From NCBI GenBank assembly GCA_947074115.1, contig CAMTOK010000009.1, positions 1-37,860 on the forward strand: a DNA stretch of 37,860 nt, given 5' to 3'. A model generated the notes under the pieces. It saw nothing but the letters and a program-made list of their open reading frames with translations. It did no database searches and had not been told where the DNA came from. Below are positions 7,536 to 15,932 of the stretch, piece by piece. Source of the DNA: an uncultured Erysipelotrichaceae bacterium. GTDB taxonomy: Bacteria; Bacillota_I; Bacilli_A; Erysipelotrichales; Coprobacillaceae. Each line of letters starts with the position of its first letter. Position 1 is the first letter of the stretch. The position numbers and the translations under genes are program-made.

Positions 7536-8559
7536 ACTTAAATTCTTGAATTAATAATTCTTGAGTATTTTGTGTGATTTCATTACCAAAGGATACTAAA
7601 GTCAATTGATCATTATTTGTGAAAATCATTAAAGTGAGCTGATCATTTAAAAAACCATATGTGACAAAATCTTGAGTGTACAAACTATCACAACTAATTT
7701 CACTAGGATTCTCTAAATAGAAGTTTAAAGCGTCTTGCACATCAGTATTGTTTTTTAGGTTGTATTGACGTAAATACATAACATCTTCATCACTGACTTC
7801 TAAATAAGTATAAGTTGTTTTAGAAAAGAATCCTTTTTGAATCTTTGCTTGTTTCGTTGATGAAACATTTTCATATATTTTAGATAATGACATATATGGG
7901 TATTGTGTTGTTAAAGTTGCATTAAGTGAATCTTCTGCAATTCCACCAACAAAGATAATTGTAAAGACTAACAATAAGGTTATAAAGAGTGAACGAATAT
8001 GCTTTAATAGAGGTTTTTTTGATTTGAAACGTAATAAAGAAATAAAATGACATAAGTAACGTAGTCCAAGTGTCATTAATATCGCAACGAATGCGATTTG
8101 AAATAAGAATGAACCATATGTAAGAAAATCATTTAAAGGATTGCGATCAATTATAAATAATGTGTATGCAAAACTTAGTGTTAAGTACATAAGAGCAAAC
8201 ATAGCATACTTAATTGTATCAAAATGATCGAATTGATACGTATAGTTTAAGTCATTTCTATGATTTGTTTTGCCTTCTTTGTAAAAAACGAATTTTCCTT
8301 TTTGATCTTTAAAGAGTGTGTATCCTGCGTCCTGATAACGCGATGCAAGCTCAAATCTCGCATCAGTCTTCTTAATACGTGATTTTCCAGATAAGTCGAT
8401 ACAAGCAACTTTAAATGAATATTTTTTGTCTGTTTTTTTAAAGAAAGTCAATCCAAGAAACTTTTTTGGTAGGTATCCTTCTTCTCCATAGTGATTATAA
8501 ATAGCCTCAATTTCTTGAGATTCATAAGGTTGAAAATTTAAATAACGAATAGGTAACAT
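7534..8559 (-). CDS. DUF2812-like membrane protein
   Basis: This 341-residue protein has a soluble N-terminal region of about 105 residues with tandem aromatic stretches (EEGYLPKKFLGLTFFKK, and then DAGYTLFKDQKGKFVFYK). That pattern resembles DUF2812 proteins. Three hydrophobic segments follow at about 113-135, 143-173 and 186-208. A C-terminal region of about 130 residues, probably extracytoplasmic, ends the protein. DUF2812 proteins often sit beside PadR-type regulators, but none is present here. The start is supported by an AAAGGCAGG ribosome site and by a consensus promoter upstream. The function is unknown, and the DUF2812 assignment is by pattern only. Confidence 0.7.
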   Translation of the reverse strand: MLPIRYLNFQPYESQEIEAIYNHYGEEGYLPKKFLGLTFFKKTDKKYSFKVACIDLSGKSRIKKTDARFELASRYQDAGYTLFKDQKGKFVFYKEGKTNHRNDLNYTYQFDHFDTIKYAMFALMYLTLSFAYTLFIIDRNPLNDFLTYGSFLFQIAFVAILMTLGLRYLCHFISLLRFKSKKPLLKHIRSLFITLLLVFTIIFVGGIAEDSLNATLTTQYPYMSLSKIYENVSSTKQAKIQKGFFSKTTYTYLEVSDEDVMYLRQYNLKNNTDVQDALNFYLENPSEISCDSLYTQDFVTYGFLNDQLTLMIFTNNDQLTLVSFGNEITQNTQELLIQEFK

Positions 8560-8583
8560 AATTGACCTGCCTTTCTTTAATGC

Positions 8584-8612
8584 ATTATATCAAAGGTCCA
8601 AGAAAATGTCTA
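8584..8612 (-). promoter_or_regulatory. Promoter of the DUF2812-like gene
   Basis: Read on the minus strand, TAGACA (8612-8607), 17 bases, then TATAAT (8589-8584), lying 25 bases before the ATG. Confidence 0.75.
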
Positions 8613-8679
8613 TTTTCTTATTATGAACAAATGTGTAAAGAATATGTAAATTAAGTATTAAGAAAGTGTAAATATTTAT

Positions 8680-8707
8680 TTGCTTTGTGTAGTGATTATA
8701 GTATAAT
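8680..8707 (+). promoter_or_regulatory. Promoter of the Na/Pi cotransporter gene
   Basis: TTGCTT at 8680-8685, 16 bases, then a perfect TATAAT at 8702-8707. It stands back to back with the minus-strand promoter at 8584-8612. Confidence 0.65.
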
Positions 8708-8752
8708 AACGTTGTATTTTACTAAAAAGTGAAGAGCAAAAGGAGGGCATTT

Positions 8753-10459
8753 ATGAATTTTGCTATAGTGTTTTCGCTGGCTGGGGGTCTAGGTTTATTC
8801 CTTTATGGAATGAAGATGATGAGTGACTCTTTAGAAAATGTAGCGGGAGCGAAACTCAGAACAATTTTAGAAAAGGCGACAAGCCATCCTTTATTAGGTA
8901 CGGCTATAGGAGCAGCGTTTACAGCTGTTATACAATCTTCTTCAGCAACAACAGTACTCGTTGTAAGTTTTGTTAATGCTGGATTGATGAATTTATATCA
9001 AGCAACTGGAATCATTATGGGTGCCAATATTGGGACGACAATTACAGGACAGTTAATTTCTCTTAAATTATCTGACATTGCACCAATCTTTGTATTCGTT
9101 GGTGTTGTTATGATTATGTTCATGAAGAAAACAAATGTACAAAAGATCGGTGAAGTTATTTTAGGTTTTGGGATTTTATTCGTTGGATTAGGAACGATGT
9201 CATCTGCGATGTCATCATTAAAAGATTCACCAATGATTATCAATTCATTATCTACATTAACAAATCCATTAATTGCTATATTTATAGGGTTTATTGTTAC
9301 GGCAGTTCTGCAGTCATCATCTGCAACAGTCGGAATTATTATCTTACTTGCAACTCAAGGATTAGTAGAGTTACAAATTTGTTTCTATATTATCTTAGGA
9401 TGTAATATAGGATCATGTGTTTCTGCCTTATTAGCGAGTATTGGTGGTAAGAAGAATGCAAAACGAGCAGCATACATACATTTCTTATTCAATGTTATTG
9501 GTTCATTAGCTTTAGTGGTTCTGTTCCAATTGTTTATGCCTCAAATCGAACAATTTGTATTGTCATTAACAAATTCTCAGGGATTAACTGGAGAAGCGCT
9601 CCATCAAGCAATGGGACGTAATGTTGCGAATGCACATACATTAATTAAAATCTTCGAAGTTGTCTTACTCTTCCCATTTGCGAAAAAGTTAGCGGATTTA
9701 ACTTATTTAATTATTCCTGGTGAAGATAGCCACAAAGGATTTGAATTACAATATATTAATGCAAATGCAGCTTTCTCTGCGACAACAGCAATTCCTCAAG
9801 CAATTCATGAAGTTGTGAGAATGGCAGTTTTAGCGAAAAAGAACTTAGAGATGGCAGTGAAATCATTAATGAAGCAAGATGATGATGTCTATGAGACGAT
9901 TTGTGAAAACGAAGAAAATATAGATTATCTCAATCATGCATTAAATGAATATCTAAATAAAATTAATCAAGTTCCTCTTCCAGAAGAAGATGCAAAAATG
10001 ATTGGTCCACTCTATCATGTTGTCGCTGACGTTGAACGAATTGGAGATCATGCAGCAACAATTGCTAAGTTTGCTTTAACATTTAAAGAGAAAAACTATA
10101 AGTTTACTGATACTCATGAACAAGATATTCAAGAATTATTAAATCTGGTTTTACACGAAATTGATTTAAGTGTTGATATGTTTACACACAAATCTCTAGA
10201 ACATTTAAATGAGATTCTTCGTATCGAAGGCGAAATTGACGCTAAAGAATCAAAACTTCAAAAAGATTATCTCAAAAATATGAAAAGACAAGATACTGCA
10301 CCAAGAGAAGGGATGTTGTATTCTGACTTAGCTGCTTCTCTAGAAAGAATTGGAGATCACGCAACAAACATTGCTTTCTCAATTTTAAATGATGATAGTG
10401 AAGAAATATCGAGATTATTAGAAGATGAACATGTTAATCCTGCGGATTACATCTTATAA
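8753..10459 (+). CDS. Na+/phosphate cotransporter family protein with C-terminal PhoU domain
   Basis: This 568-residue integral membrane protein belongs to the Na/Pi-cotransporter II (NptA/YjbB) family. Two inverted-repeat halves each carry the family signature: QSSSATTVLVVSFVNAG from residue 61 with GANIGTT near 90, and QSSSATVGIIILLATQG from 187 with GCNIGSC. About eight hydrophobic segments occupy residues 1-320. The rest is a cytoplasmic PhoU-like helical domain with two copies of the E-RIGDHA motif, near 428 and 530. Sodium-driven phosphate movement, possibly export, is expected from the family, with PhoU probably gating it. AGGAGGG places the start at 8753, although the frame stays open 24 bases further upstream. 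It is monocistronic. Confidence 0.93.
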   Translation: MNFAIVFSLAGGLGLFLYGMKMMSDSLENVAGAKLRTILEKATSHPLLGTAIGAAFTAVIQSSSATTVLVVSFVNAGLMNLYQATGIIMGANIGTTITGQLISLKLSDIAPIFVFVGVVMIMFMKKTNVQKIGEVILGFGILFVGLGTMSSAMSSLKDSPMIINSLSTLTNPLIAIFIGFIVTAVLQSSSATVGIIILLATQGLVELQICFYIILGCNIGSCVSALLASIGGKKNAKRAAYIHFLFNVIGSLALVVLFQLFMPQIEQFVLSLTNSQGLTGEALHQAMGRNVANAHTLIKIFEVVLLFPFAKKLADLTYLIIPGEDSHKGFELQYINANAAFSATTAIPQAIHEVVRMAVLAKKNLEMAVKSLMKQDDDVYETICENEENIDYLNHALNEYLNKINQVPLPEEDAKMIGPLYHVVADVERIGDHAATIAKFALTFKEKNYKFTDTHEQDIQELLNLVLHEIDLSVDMFTHKSLEHLNEILRIEGEIDAKESKLQKDYLKNMKRQDTAPREGMLYSDLAASLERIGDHATNIAFSILNDDSEEISRLLEDEHVNPADYIL

Positions 10460-10461
10460 AC

Positions 10462-10487
10462 AAAAAAAGCTCATACGAGCTTTTTTT
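10462..10487. terminator. Bidirectional terminator between convergent genes
   Basis: AAAAAAAGCTC, loop ATAC, then GAGCTTTTTTT: a perfect hairpin with A- and T-tracts on both sides. It overlaps the stop of the minus-strand gene. Confidence 0.92.
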
Positions 10488-11484
10488 ATTTTAATTGTTC
10501 AATGGCTTTATTAATAAATTCAAGTTCATCCGATGAGAAATCAGGGCTATGAATAACATTAACATTTTCAATTAATTGGTCAATACGACTGGCACCAATC
10601 AAAACGCTTGTTACAGCTTCATTTCTTAATAACCATTTTAATGACATTTGGGCTAATGTCTCATTTCGAGAGAGAGCGAGTTGATTTAATGCATTTAAAC
10701 ATTCAACTTTTGTTTGAGTTAATACTTCAGGTTTTAAAAATCGGGGATCTTGAGACATACGACTATCAAGAGGAATCCCGTTTAAATAGCGATTTGTTAA
10801 TTGACCTTGTGCGAGTGGGCTAAAGACAATTAATCCCTTTTTATAGTTTTGTGTAGCTAAGTACAAGCCATTGGTTTCAATAGTTCTATCAAGTATGTTG
10901 TATCGATTTTGATTAATAATGTAAGGAACGTGTCTAGCCTCTAATATTTTAATTGCCTTATCTAATGTTTCACCATCGTAATTAGAAAGACCAACATAAA
11001 GTGCTTTTCCACTTTCAACAGCAGTAGCGAGAGCACCCATAGTTTCTTCTAATGGTGTATTTGGATCCATTCTATGATGATAGAAAATATCAACATAATC
11101 TAATCCCATACGTTTTAAGCTTTGATCAAGGCTCGCTAATAAATACTTTCGGCTTCCCCAATTTCCATAAGGGCCATCCCACATATCATATCCAGCTTTC
11201 GTAGAAATGATCAATTCATCTCGATAACCATCAAAACAATCTTTTAAAATCTTTCCAAAATTCTCTTCAGCAGCTCCAGGTTTTGGCCCATAATTATTAG
11301 CCAAATCAAAATGTGTAATTCCTAAATTAAAAGCAGTGATACATAGATCTTTCATTGTTTCATAATCATTGTTCTCACCAAAATTGTGCCAGAGACCATA
11401 AGAAATGATAGGTAACATTAAACCACTGTGGCCACAGCGTCTATATTCCATATGATCGTATCTTTTATCAGATATTGTTAACAT
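10486..11484 (-). CDS. Aldo/keto reductase (YghZ/GPR-like)
   Basis: This 332-residue cytoplasmic NADPH-dependent oxidoreductase has the AKR TIM-barrel. The tetrad is visible as Asp60 and Tyr65 (FDLANNYGP), Lys96 (ISTKAGY) and His136 or His137 (IFYHHRMDP). The C-terminal nucleotide-binding segment SVLIGASRIDQLIEN is intact. The insert GYDMWDGPYGNWGSRKYLLASLDQ is characteristic of the YghZ branch, whose E. coli member reduces L-glyceraldehyde 3-phosphate and methylglyoxal. Detoxification of reactive aldehydes is a reasonable guess. AAGGAGGAAG lies at the right distance before the ATG. A TTGACT box upstream may be part of a promoter with a long spacer. Confidence 0.92.
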   Translation of the reverse strand: MLTISDKRYDHMEYRRCGHSGLMLPIISYGLWHNFGENNDYETMKDLCITAFNLGITHFDLANNYGPKPGAAEENFGKILKDCFDGYRDELIISTKAGYDMWDGPYGNWGSRKYLLASLDQSLKRMGLDYVDIFYHHRMDPNTPLEETMGALATAVESGKALYVGLSNYDGETLDKAIKILEARHVPYIINQNRYNILDRTIETNGLYLATQNYKKGLIVFSPLAQGQLTNRYLNGIPLDSRMSQDPRFLKPEVLTQTKVECLNALNQLALSRNETLAQMSLKWLLRNEAVTSVLIGASRIDQLIENVNVIHSPDFSSDELEFINKAIEQLK

Positions 11485-11504
11485 ATTGCTTCCTCCTTAT
11501 TATT

Positions 11505-11535
11505 ATTTTACAACGATTGGTAAGGGTAAAGTCAA
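11505..11535 (-). promoter_or_regulatory. Candidate promoter of the aldo/keto reductase gene with a 19-base spacer
   Basis: Read on the minus strand, TTGACT (11535-11530), 19 bases, then TAAAAT (11510-11505). An alternative -10 at 17 bases is TGTAAA. TTTAC and GTAAA arms lie symmetrically between the boxes. Confidence 0.4.
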
Positions 11536-11627
11536 TAAAAACATGCATTTCATATCATTTTCATTTCTTGTCATATTCATAGACTTGACATGAAAAATAA
11601 TGTAAAATTGTGCAACGGAGGTATTTT

Positions 11628-13361
11628 ATGAGTTATAAAACAAAAAAATTTCTATCTTATTATAAACCCTATAAAGGAATGTTGTTTACTGATTTGTTCT
11701 GTGCAATGATAGCAGCGTCAATCACTTTACTCTTTCCTTTAATTACAAGATATATTACTGGAGAAATATTACTACAAGAAACAATCAATATTCCTCTTAT
11801 TTATCAATTAGGGATCTTTATGGTCGCGCTTGTTATCGTAGAGTTCTTTTGTAATTATTATGTGACATATCAAGGGCATGTTATGGGAACATATATGGAA
11901 AGAGATATACGTAATGAGTTATTTGAACATTATCAAAAATTATCTTTTAGTTTCTATGATGAACAAAAAACAGGTCAATTGATGACAAGGTTAACAAGTG
12001 ATATTTTCTCACTTACAGAACTTTACCATCATGGTCCTGAAGACATTGTTATTTCACTTATTAAATTTGTTGGTGCTTTTGTCATATTATCTTCAATCAA
12101 TTTAAAATTAACATTGATTGTCTTTGCGTTTATACCAGTTATGGCTGGGTTTGCATTATATTACAATCGTAAAATGAAAACAGCATTTAAGAGAAACAAA
12201 CAACGTATTGGTGATATTAATGCAAGAATTGAAGACAATTTATCTGGTATTCGTGTTGTAAAAAGCTTTGCGAATGAAGAACACGAGATGGATAAATTTA
12301 TGAATGAAAATTCTAATTTTGTTAGCAGTAAAAGAAACAGTTATCAATGTATGGCAAGATATCATTCAGGTTTAGGAATCTTTACGAGTTTAATTACTGT
12401 CGCTGTTATTTTCTTTGGGGCATTATTTATATCAAAAGACGCTATTACAACACCGGATTTAATTGCTTTTGTTTTATATATAACAAATCTTATTGATCCA
12501 GTTAAGAAATTGATCAATTTTACTGAACAATTTCAGGAAGGTGCAACTGGTTTTGAGCGTTTCTTAGAAATATTAAATATTGAACCAGACATCAAAGATA
12601 AAGACAATGCAATAGAATTAAAAGATGTGAAAGGGCATATACAATTTCATGATGTATCATTTAGATACAATGAAAATACTGATTATATCTTAAAAGATAT
12701 TAATTTAGATGTATTACCGTCTCAATATATTGCATTAGTAGGTTCATCAGGTGTCGGAAAAACAACGATATGTTCTTTATTACCACGCTTTTACGAAGTA
12801 ACGAAAGGTGATATTACAATTGATGGTACATCTATTGCAGATATTAAACAAAAATCTTTACGTGATCATATAGGGATAGTCCAACAAGATGTTTATCTAT
12901 TTGCAGGAACGATTATGGATAATATTAGATATGGTTCATATGATGCAAGTGATGAAGATGTTATTGAGGCTGCAAAAAAAGCGAATGCACATGAATTTAT
13001 AATGAATTTACCTGAGGGTTATGACACTGATTGTGGTCAACGAGGTGTTAAGTTATCAGGGGGGCAAAAACAAAGGTTATCGATTGCACGTGTTTTCTTA
13101 AAGAATCCACCAATTTTGATATTTGATGAAGCAACAAGTGCATTAGATAATGAAAGTGAATTTGTTGTTCAACAATCATTAGAAAGTCTAGCAAAGAACA
13201 GAACGACATTCGTCATTGCTCATCGTTTGTCTACAATAAAAAATGCTGAACGTATTTGTGTTCTAGGTGAAAATGGGATTGAGGAGGAAGGAACTCATGA
13301 CGATTTACTTGCATATAATGGACAGTATGCACATCTATACCAAATGCAGTTTAAACAATAA
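11628..13361 (+). CDS. ABC exporter, fused transmembrane and ATPase domains
   Basis: This 577-residue half-transporter works as a dimer in the membrane. Residues 1-310 form a six-helix type I exporter domain. The ATPase follows, with Walker A GSSGVGKTT at 372-380, signature LSGGQ at 476-480, Walker B ILIFDEATSALD, and H-loop IAHRLSTIKNA. It belongs to the MdlB/MsbA/BmrA-like group of lipid and multidrug exporters; the substrate cannot be read from sequence. The frame is open from 11610, but CGGAGG at 11616-11621 fixes the ATG at 11628. Only one such gene is present, so it probably forms a homodimer. It shares a terminator with the convergent LtaS-type gene. Confidence 0.93.
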   Translation: MSYKTKKFLSYYKPYKGMLFTDLFCAMIAASITLLFPLITRYITGEILLQETINIPLIYQLGIFMVALVIVEFFCNYYVTYQGHVMGTYMERDIRNELFEHYQKLSFSFYDEQKTGQLMTRLTSDIFSLTELYHHGPEDIVISLIKFVGAFVILSSINLKLTLIVFAFIPVMAGFALYYNRKMKTAFKRNKQRIGDINARIEDNLSGIRVVKSFANEEHEMDKFMNENSNFVSSKRNSYQCMARYHSGLGIFTSLITVAVIFFGALFISKDAITTPDLIAFVLYITNLIDPVKKLINFTEQFQEGATGFERFLEILNIEPDIKDKDNAIELKDVKGHIQFHDVSFRYNENTDYILKDINLDVLPSQYIALVGSSGVGKTTICSLLPRFYEVTKGDITIDGTSIADIKQKSLRDHIGIVQQDVYLFAGTIMDNIRYGSYDASDEDVIEAAKKANAHEFIMNLPEGYDTDCGQRGVKLSGGQKQRLSIARVFLKNPPILIFDEATSALDNESEFVVQQSLESLAKNRTTFVIAHRLSTIKNAERICVLGENGIEEEGTHDDLLAYNGQYAHLYQMQFKQ

Positions 13362-13390
13362 AACACGTCGCACATAGTGCGGCGTGTTTT
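13360..13390. terminator. Bidirectional terminator between convergent genes
   Basis: A 14-pair stem with one G-U pair, AAAACACGTCGCAC against GTGCGGCGTGTTTT, closes a three-base loop. T-rich tails leave it on both strands. It overlaps or touches both stop codons. Confidence 0.9.
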
Positions 13391-15320
13391 ATTCATTATG
13401 AAGATTAAGTGTCCTATAATAGTCTTTTTCTAAGATGAGCTTAGACATATTTAATCGTTGTTTTACGATATGAGATAGTCGATTGAGTTCTGATTCATTT
13501 TCACCTTTTTTATAAGTTACACTTGATGTTGGAGCATAATAAGTGATGTTATCTGAAAGGAAACTTTTTGATTCAAAGATGACGAGTGATTCGGCATCAG
13601 AAAACAAATCGATTCCCATCAACAATCTTGAATCATAATCTAATCCAAGAAGGTTAGATAGCGTTGGTAAAATATCTGCACTACATCCGAGTTTGTTATT
13701 AACGATAGCCTCTTTCATAGAACCACTCCAAATTAAGAAACTGTTTTTATAAAGTTCAAACTTATCATCTATTGATTTACCAGCAAGTTCACTATAGGCA
13801 TCGAGTGTTAATCCGTATGGATAATGGTCAGCACTAAGAGCGATCAAAGTATTGTTGAGTTTACCAGCATCTTCTAAACGCTGAATTAAATATTCTAAAG
13901 CCTTATCTAATTCTATGTGACATGCCATATAGGCTTTCACTGGTTCTGAAGCATCAAGATGAGAAACCAAATCTTGATTGTTATTTGCGATTGTATTGCC
14001 TAAGAAGTTATATTCAAGATGTCCACTCACTGTCATATAATAGGCATGAAATTTGTCTTCATAAATATAATCATCTACAGTTTTTTGCATCATTTCTAAA
14101 TCACTTCTTGGCCATTGTTTTGTCATCGTTAAACCTCTACCGATTGCTTTATAAACATAACCCAAGTTTGGATGAGATTGATCGCGGTTGTAGTAAGTCG
14201 CAGAATGATTGTGATAAGCATAAGTAGCGTATCCTAATGAACTAAATTGTTTACCTAATGTCAAAGGTAAGTCGTTGCTTGAGGAGTCTCTAAAACTCCA
14301 TGTTCCTGCTTTGGGTAATAATCCTTGCATAGCAACATATTCACCATCAGAAGTACTGACGTTCCAAAGAGGTGTATAAAAATTAGTGAACTGAAATCCA
14401 GTATTGTATAATTTATATAAAGTTGGTGTTAACTCCTCATCAATAGCGTAAGGTGAGAAACCCTCAGCTGTTAATAAGATGACATTATAACCTTCAAACA
14501 TCCCAGTATATTCATTTTGATAAGTTGGTGTCACATTTTTGAAGTATTGATGCATTTGTTTTATTGTTTCATCAGTTTCCTTTTCAATTAATGAATCAAA
14601 ATCAATTTTCATTGTATTTGCGACTTTTTCTAATGTTTGAGGAGTAGTCGTTGGTGTAATAACAGAAACAGCAGAGTCTTTACCGAGTACCAAACCTTGA
14701 AAATCTATTTGAAATGTGGTTGATAACCCTAATTTTGAAACTGCGAGATTTTGCATTGTTTTTTCATTATAGAGTTCTAATGGTGATTCTCTTGTTGTTT
14801 GAGTGAAATAATAAATATAACTTGATCCTATGCAAAGTAATGTATAAATCATAACAATATAACAAATCATATTATGAGACATATAAATATAATTCATTTT
14901 ATTTTTTACAAAAATAAAATGAAAAACAATAGGTAATAAGTAAATAACAATGATCACTATGTTTTGTAAGAGGAGATTCATTAATTGTTTTAAAAAACCA
15001 AATAAAACACCACCATTTAACATAGAAGAAAAAGAATAGAATGTAGTAAAGAACTGATAGTATAAACATTGAGATAAGTAGAAAAGACAAACACAGACAA
15101 TTGATAAAGATAAGTATATCTTTTGATACTTTTCATTTAAGAAAAAATAAGGGATTGAAAAGACAAAAGATAAACAGAAAGTATTACACATAATTAAAAA
15201 CCAATATGATCCAAGTTGATTAACTGTTAGAAACTGTGTTATGGCTTCAAGGAGTAAACATAAGGTCATAAAGTATGGAAATGGTGAATATAGAAATTCA
15301 ATAAAACGTTTTTTTGTCAT
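13389..15320 (-). CDS. LtaS-type phosphoglycerol transferase/sulfatase-fold membrane enzyme
   Basis: This 643-residue protein has the size and layout of lipoteichoic acid synthase. Five hydrophobic segments fall near residues 7-32, 40-62, 66-92, 113-138 and 149-172, and an extracellular alkaline-phosphatase/sulfatase-fold domain follows from about 275. Metal and catalytic residues are recognisable: Glu286 in TAEGFS, nucleophile Thr323 in STSDGEY, His434 in SGHLEYN, and Asp498-His499 in ADHYPYG. The known reaction of the family is transfer of glycerol phosphate from phosphatidylglycerol to a glycolipid or chain. The segment before the nucleophile differs from LtaS proper, so a related phosphoglycerol or phosphoethanolamine transferase is possible. 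AAGGAGG precedes the ATG. It is a single gene. Confidence 0.87.
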   Translation of the reverse strand: MTKKRFIEFLYSPFPYFMTLCLLLEAITQFLTVNQLGSYWFLIMCNTFCLSFVFSIPYFFLNEKYQKIYLSLSIVCVCLFYLSQCLYYQFFTTFYSFSSMLNGGVLFGFLKQLMNLLLQNIVIIVIYLLPIVFHFIFVKNKMNYIYMSHNMICYIVMIYTLLCIGSSYIYYFTQTTRESPLELYNEKTMQNLAVSKLGLSTTFQIDFQGLVLGKDSAVSVITPTTTPQTLEKVANTMKIDFDSLIEKETDETIKQMHQYFKNVTPTYQNEYTGMFEGYNVILLTAEGFSPYAIDEELTPTLYKLYNTGFQFTNFYTPLWNVSTSDGEYVAMQGLLPKAGTWSFRDSSSNDLPLTLGKQFSSLGYATYAYHNHSATYYNRDQSHPNLGYVYKAIGRGLTMTKQWPRSDLEMMQKTVDDYIYEDKFHAYYMTVSGHLEYNFLGNTIANNNQDLVSHLDASEPVKAYMACHIELDKALEYLIQRLEDAGKLNNTLIALSADHYPYGLTLDAYSELAGKSIDDKFELYKNSFLIWSGSMKEAIVNNKLGCSADILPTLSNLLGLDYDSRLLMGIDLFSDAESLVIFESKSFLSDNITYYAPTSSVTYKKGENESELNRLSHIVKQRLNMSKLILEKDYYRTLNLHNE

Positions 15321-15337
15321 AATGACCTCCTTGAAAG

Positions 15338-15367
15338 TTGATTAAAAAATATGTCCTATGCTATAAT
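15338..15367 (+). promoter_or_regulatory. Promoter of the 76-residue membrane protein gene
   Basis: TTGATT (15338-15343), 18 bases, then a perfect TATAAT (15362-15367), lying 21 bases before the ATG. Confidence 0.65.
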
Positions 15368-15388
15368 ATAGAAAAGTGAGGGATAAAT

Positions 15389-15619
15389 ATGATTGTTGTC
15401 TACATAATTGGCGCTATTTTCTTTATTGCTTTAGCCGTATGGTTTATTGATAAAAGAGAAAGACTATCTGTACATAGTATAGCATCCAAAGATAGTAAAG
15501 AGAATATGAAAGAGTTAAATCAATCATTAGATGAAGTGATTGAAATACTTGATGAAGTTGAACCAGCGCTTCAATTGGTGAATCAATATTCATTAAAGTT
15601 ATTAAAATTCTTTAAATAA
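15389..15619 (+). CDS. Small single-pass membrane protein with a helical tail
   Basis: The protein has 76 residues. Residues 2-20 are strongly hydrophobic (IVVYIIGAIFFIALAVWFI). The rest is charged and has heptad-like spacing of Leu, Ile and Val (LNQSLDEVIEILDEVEPALQLV), suggesting an amphipathic helix or coiled coil. GTGAGGGA gives a fair ribosome site. The gene has its own promoter and a strong terminator, which argues that it is real. The layout recalls the YtxG/DUF948-like protein at 31417-31710, but I see no clear sequence match. Function unknown. Confidence 0.75.
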   Translation: MIVVYIIGAIFFIALAVWFIDKRERLSVHSIASKDSKENMKELNQSLDEVIEILDEVEPALQLVNQYSLKLLKFFK

Positions 15620-15620
15620 C

Positions 15621-15650
15621 AAGGAAAGTATTGACAAACTTTCCTTTTTT
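15621..15650 (+). terminator. Terminator of the small membrane protein gene, with a promoter inside it
   Basis: AAGGAAAGT (15621-15629) pairs with ACTTTCCTT (15638-15646) across an eight-base loop and is followed by T to 15650. The loop contains the TTGACA box of the next operon. Confidence 0.85.
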
Positions 15651-15658
15651 CATATAAT
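15631..15658 (+). promoter_or_regulatory. Consensus promoter of the T-box-controlled ABC importer operon
   Basis: A perfect TTGACA (15631-15636), 16 bases, and a perfect TATAAT (15653-15658). The -35 box is the terminator loop of the preceding gene. The transcript would start near 15665 and run straight into the T-box leader. Confidence 0.85.
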
Positions 15659-15699
15659 TGTGTATAAATAATCAAACTCAAAGAAAAAGAGAGTATTTT

Positions 15700-15902
15700 A
15701 AGTTTATTTATAGAGAGTGGGGAATGGTGGAAGCCTCATATGCAGCTTAGAAGAAACGCACTTTGGAGAGGGATTCTTGAAAGTAGTAGGGAATCAAGTC
15801 TATCCGCTTTAAGGATTAAAGAGAGTCTATTTTTGATAGACTAATAAGAGTGGTACCGCGGAATCTTTCGTCTCTTAGTCATTAGACTAAGAGGCGTTTT
15901 TT
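15700..15902 (+). promoter_or_regulatory. T-box riboswitch leader, predicted specifier CGC (Arg)
   Basis: T-box leaders bind uncharged tRNA and let transcription continue only when the matching amino acid is short. The stem I base pairs AGAG (15714-15717) with CTTT (15761-15764). The codon just inside it, followed by A, is CGC at 15757-15759. The T-box sequence AAGAGTGGTACCGCGG ends at 15861 and contains TGGT (15851-15854), which pairs with the tRNA acceptor end. The terminator is a 12-pair stem (15869-15880 with 15885-15896) and six T. Applying the same rule to the tyrS leader gives TAC, which supports reading CGC here. The structure was folded by eye. Confidence 0.92.
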
Positions 15903-15932
15903 GTTTGATTTGGAGAAGAGAGGGAAAAAACT

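Noticed and set aside
13922-14227. Plus-strand open frame inside the LtaS-type gene
   Set aside because: It is antisense to the sulfatase domain and has no ribosome site. Frames at 10608-10823, 14899-15090 and 23444-23650 were dropped for the same reason.
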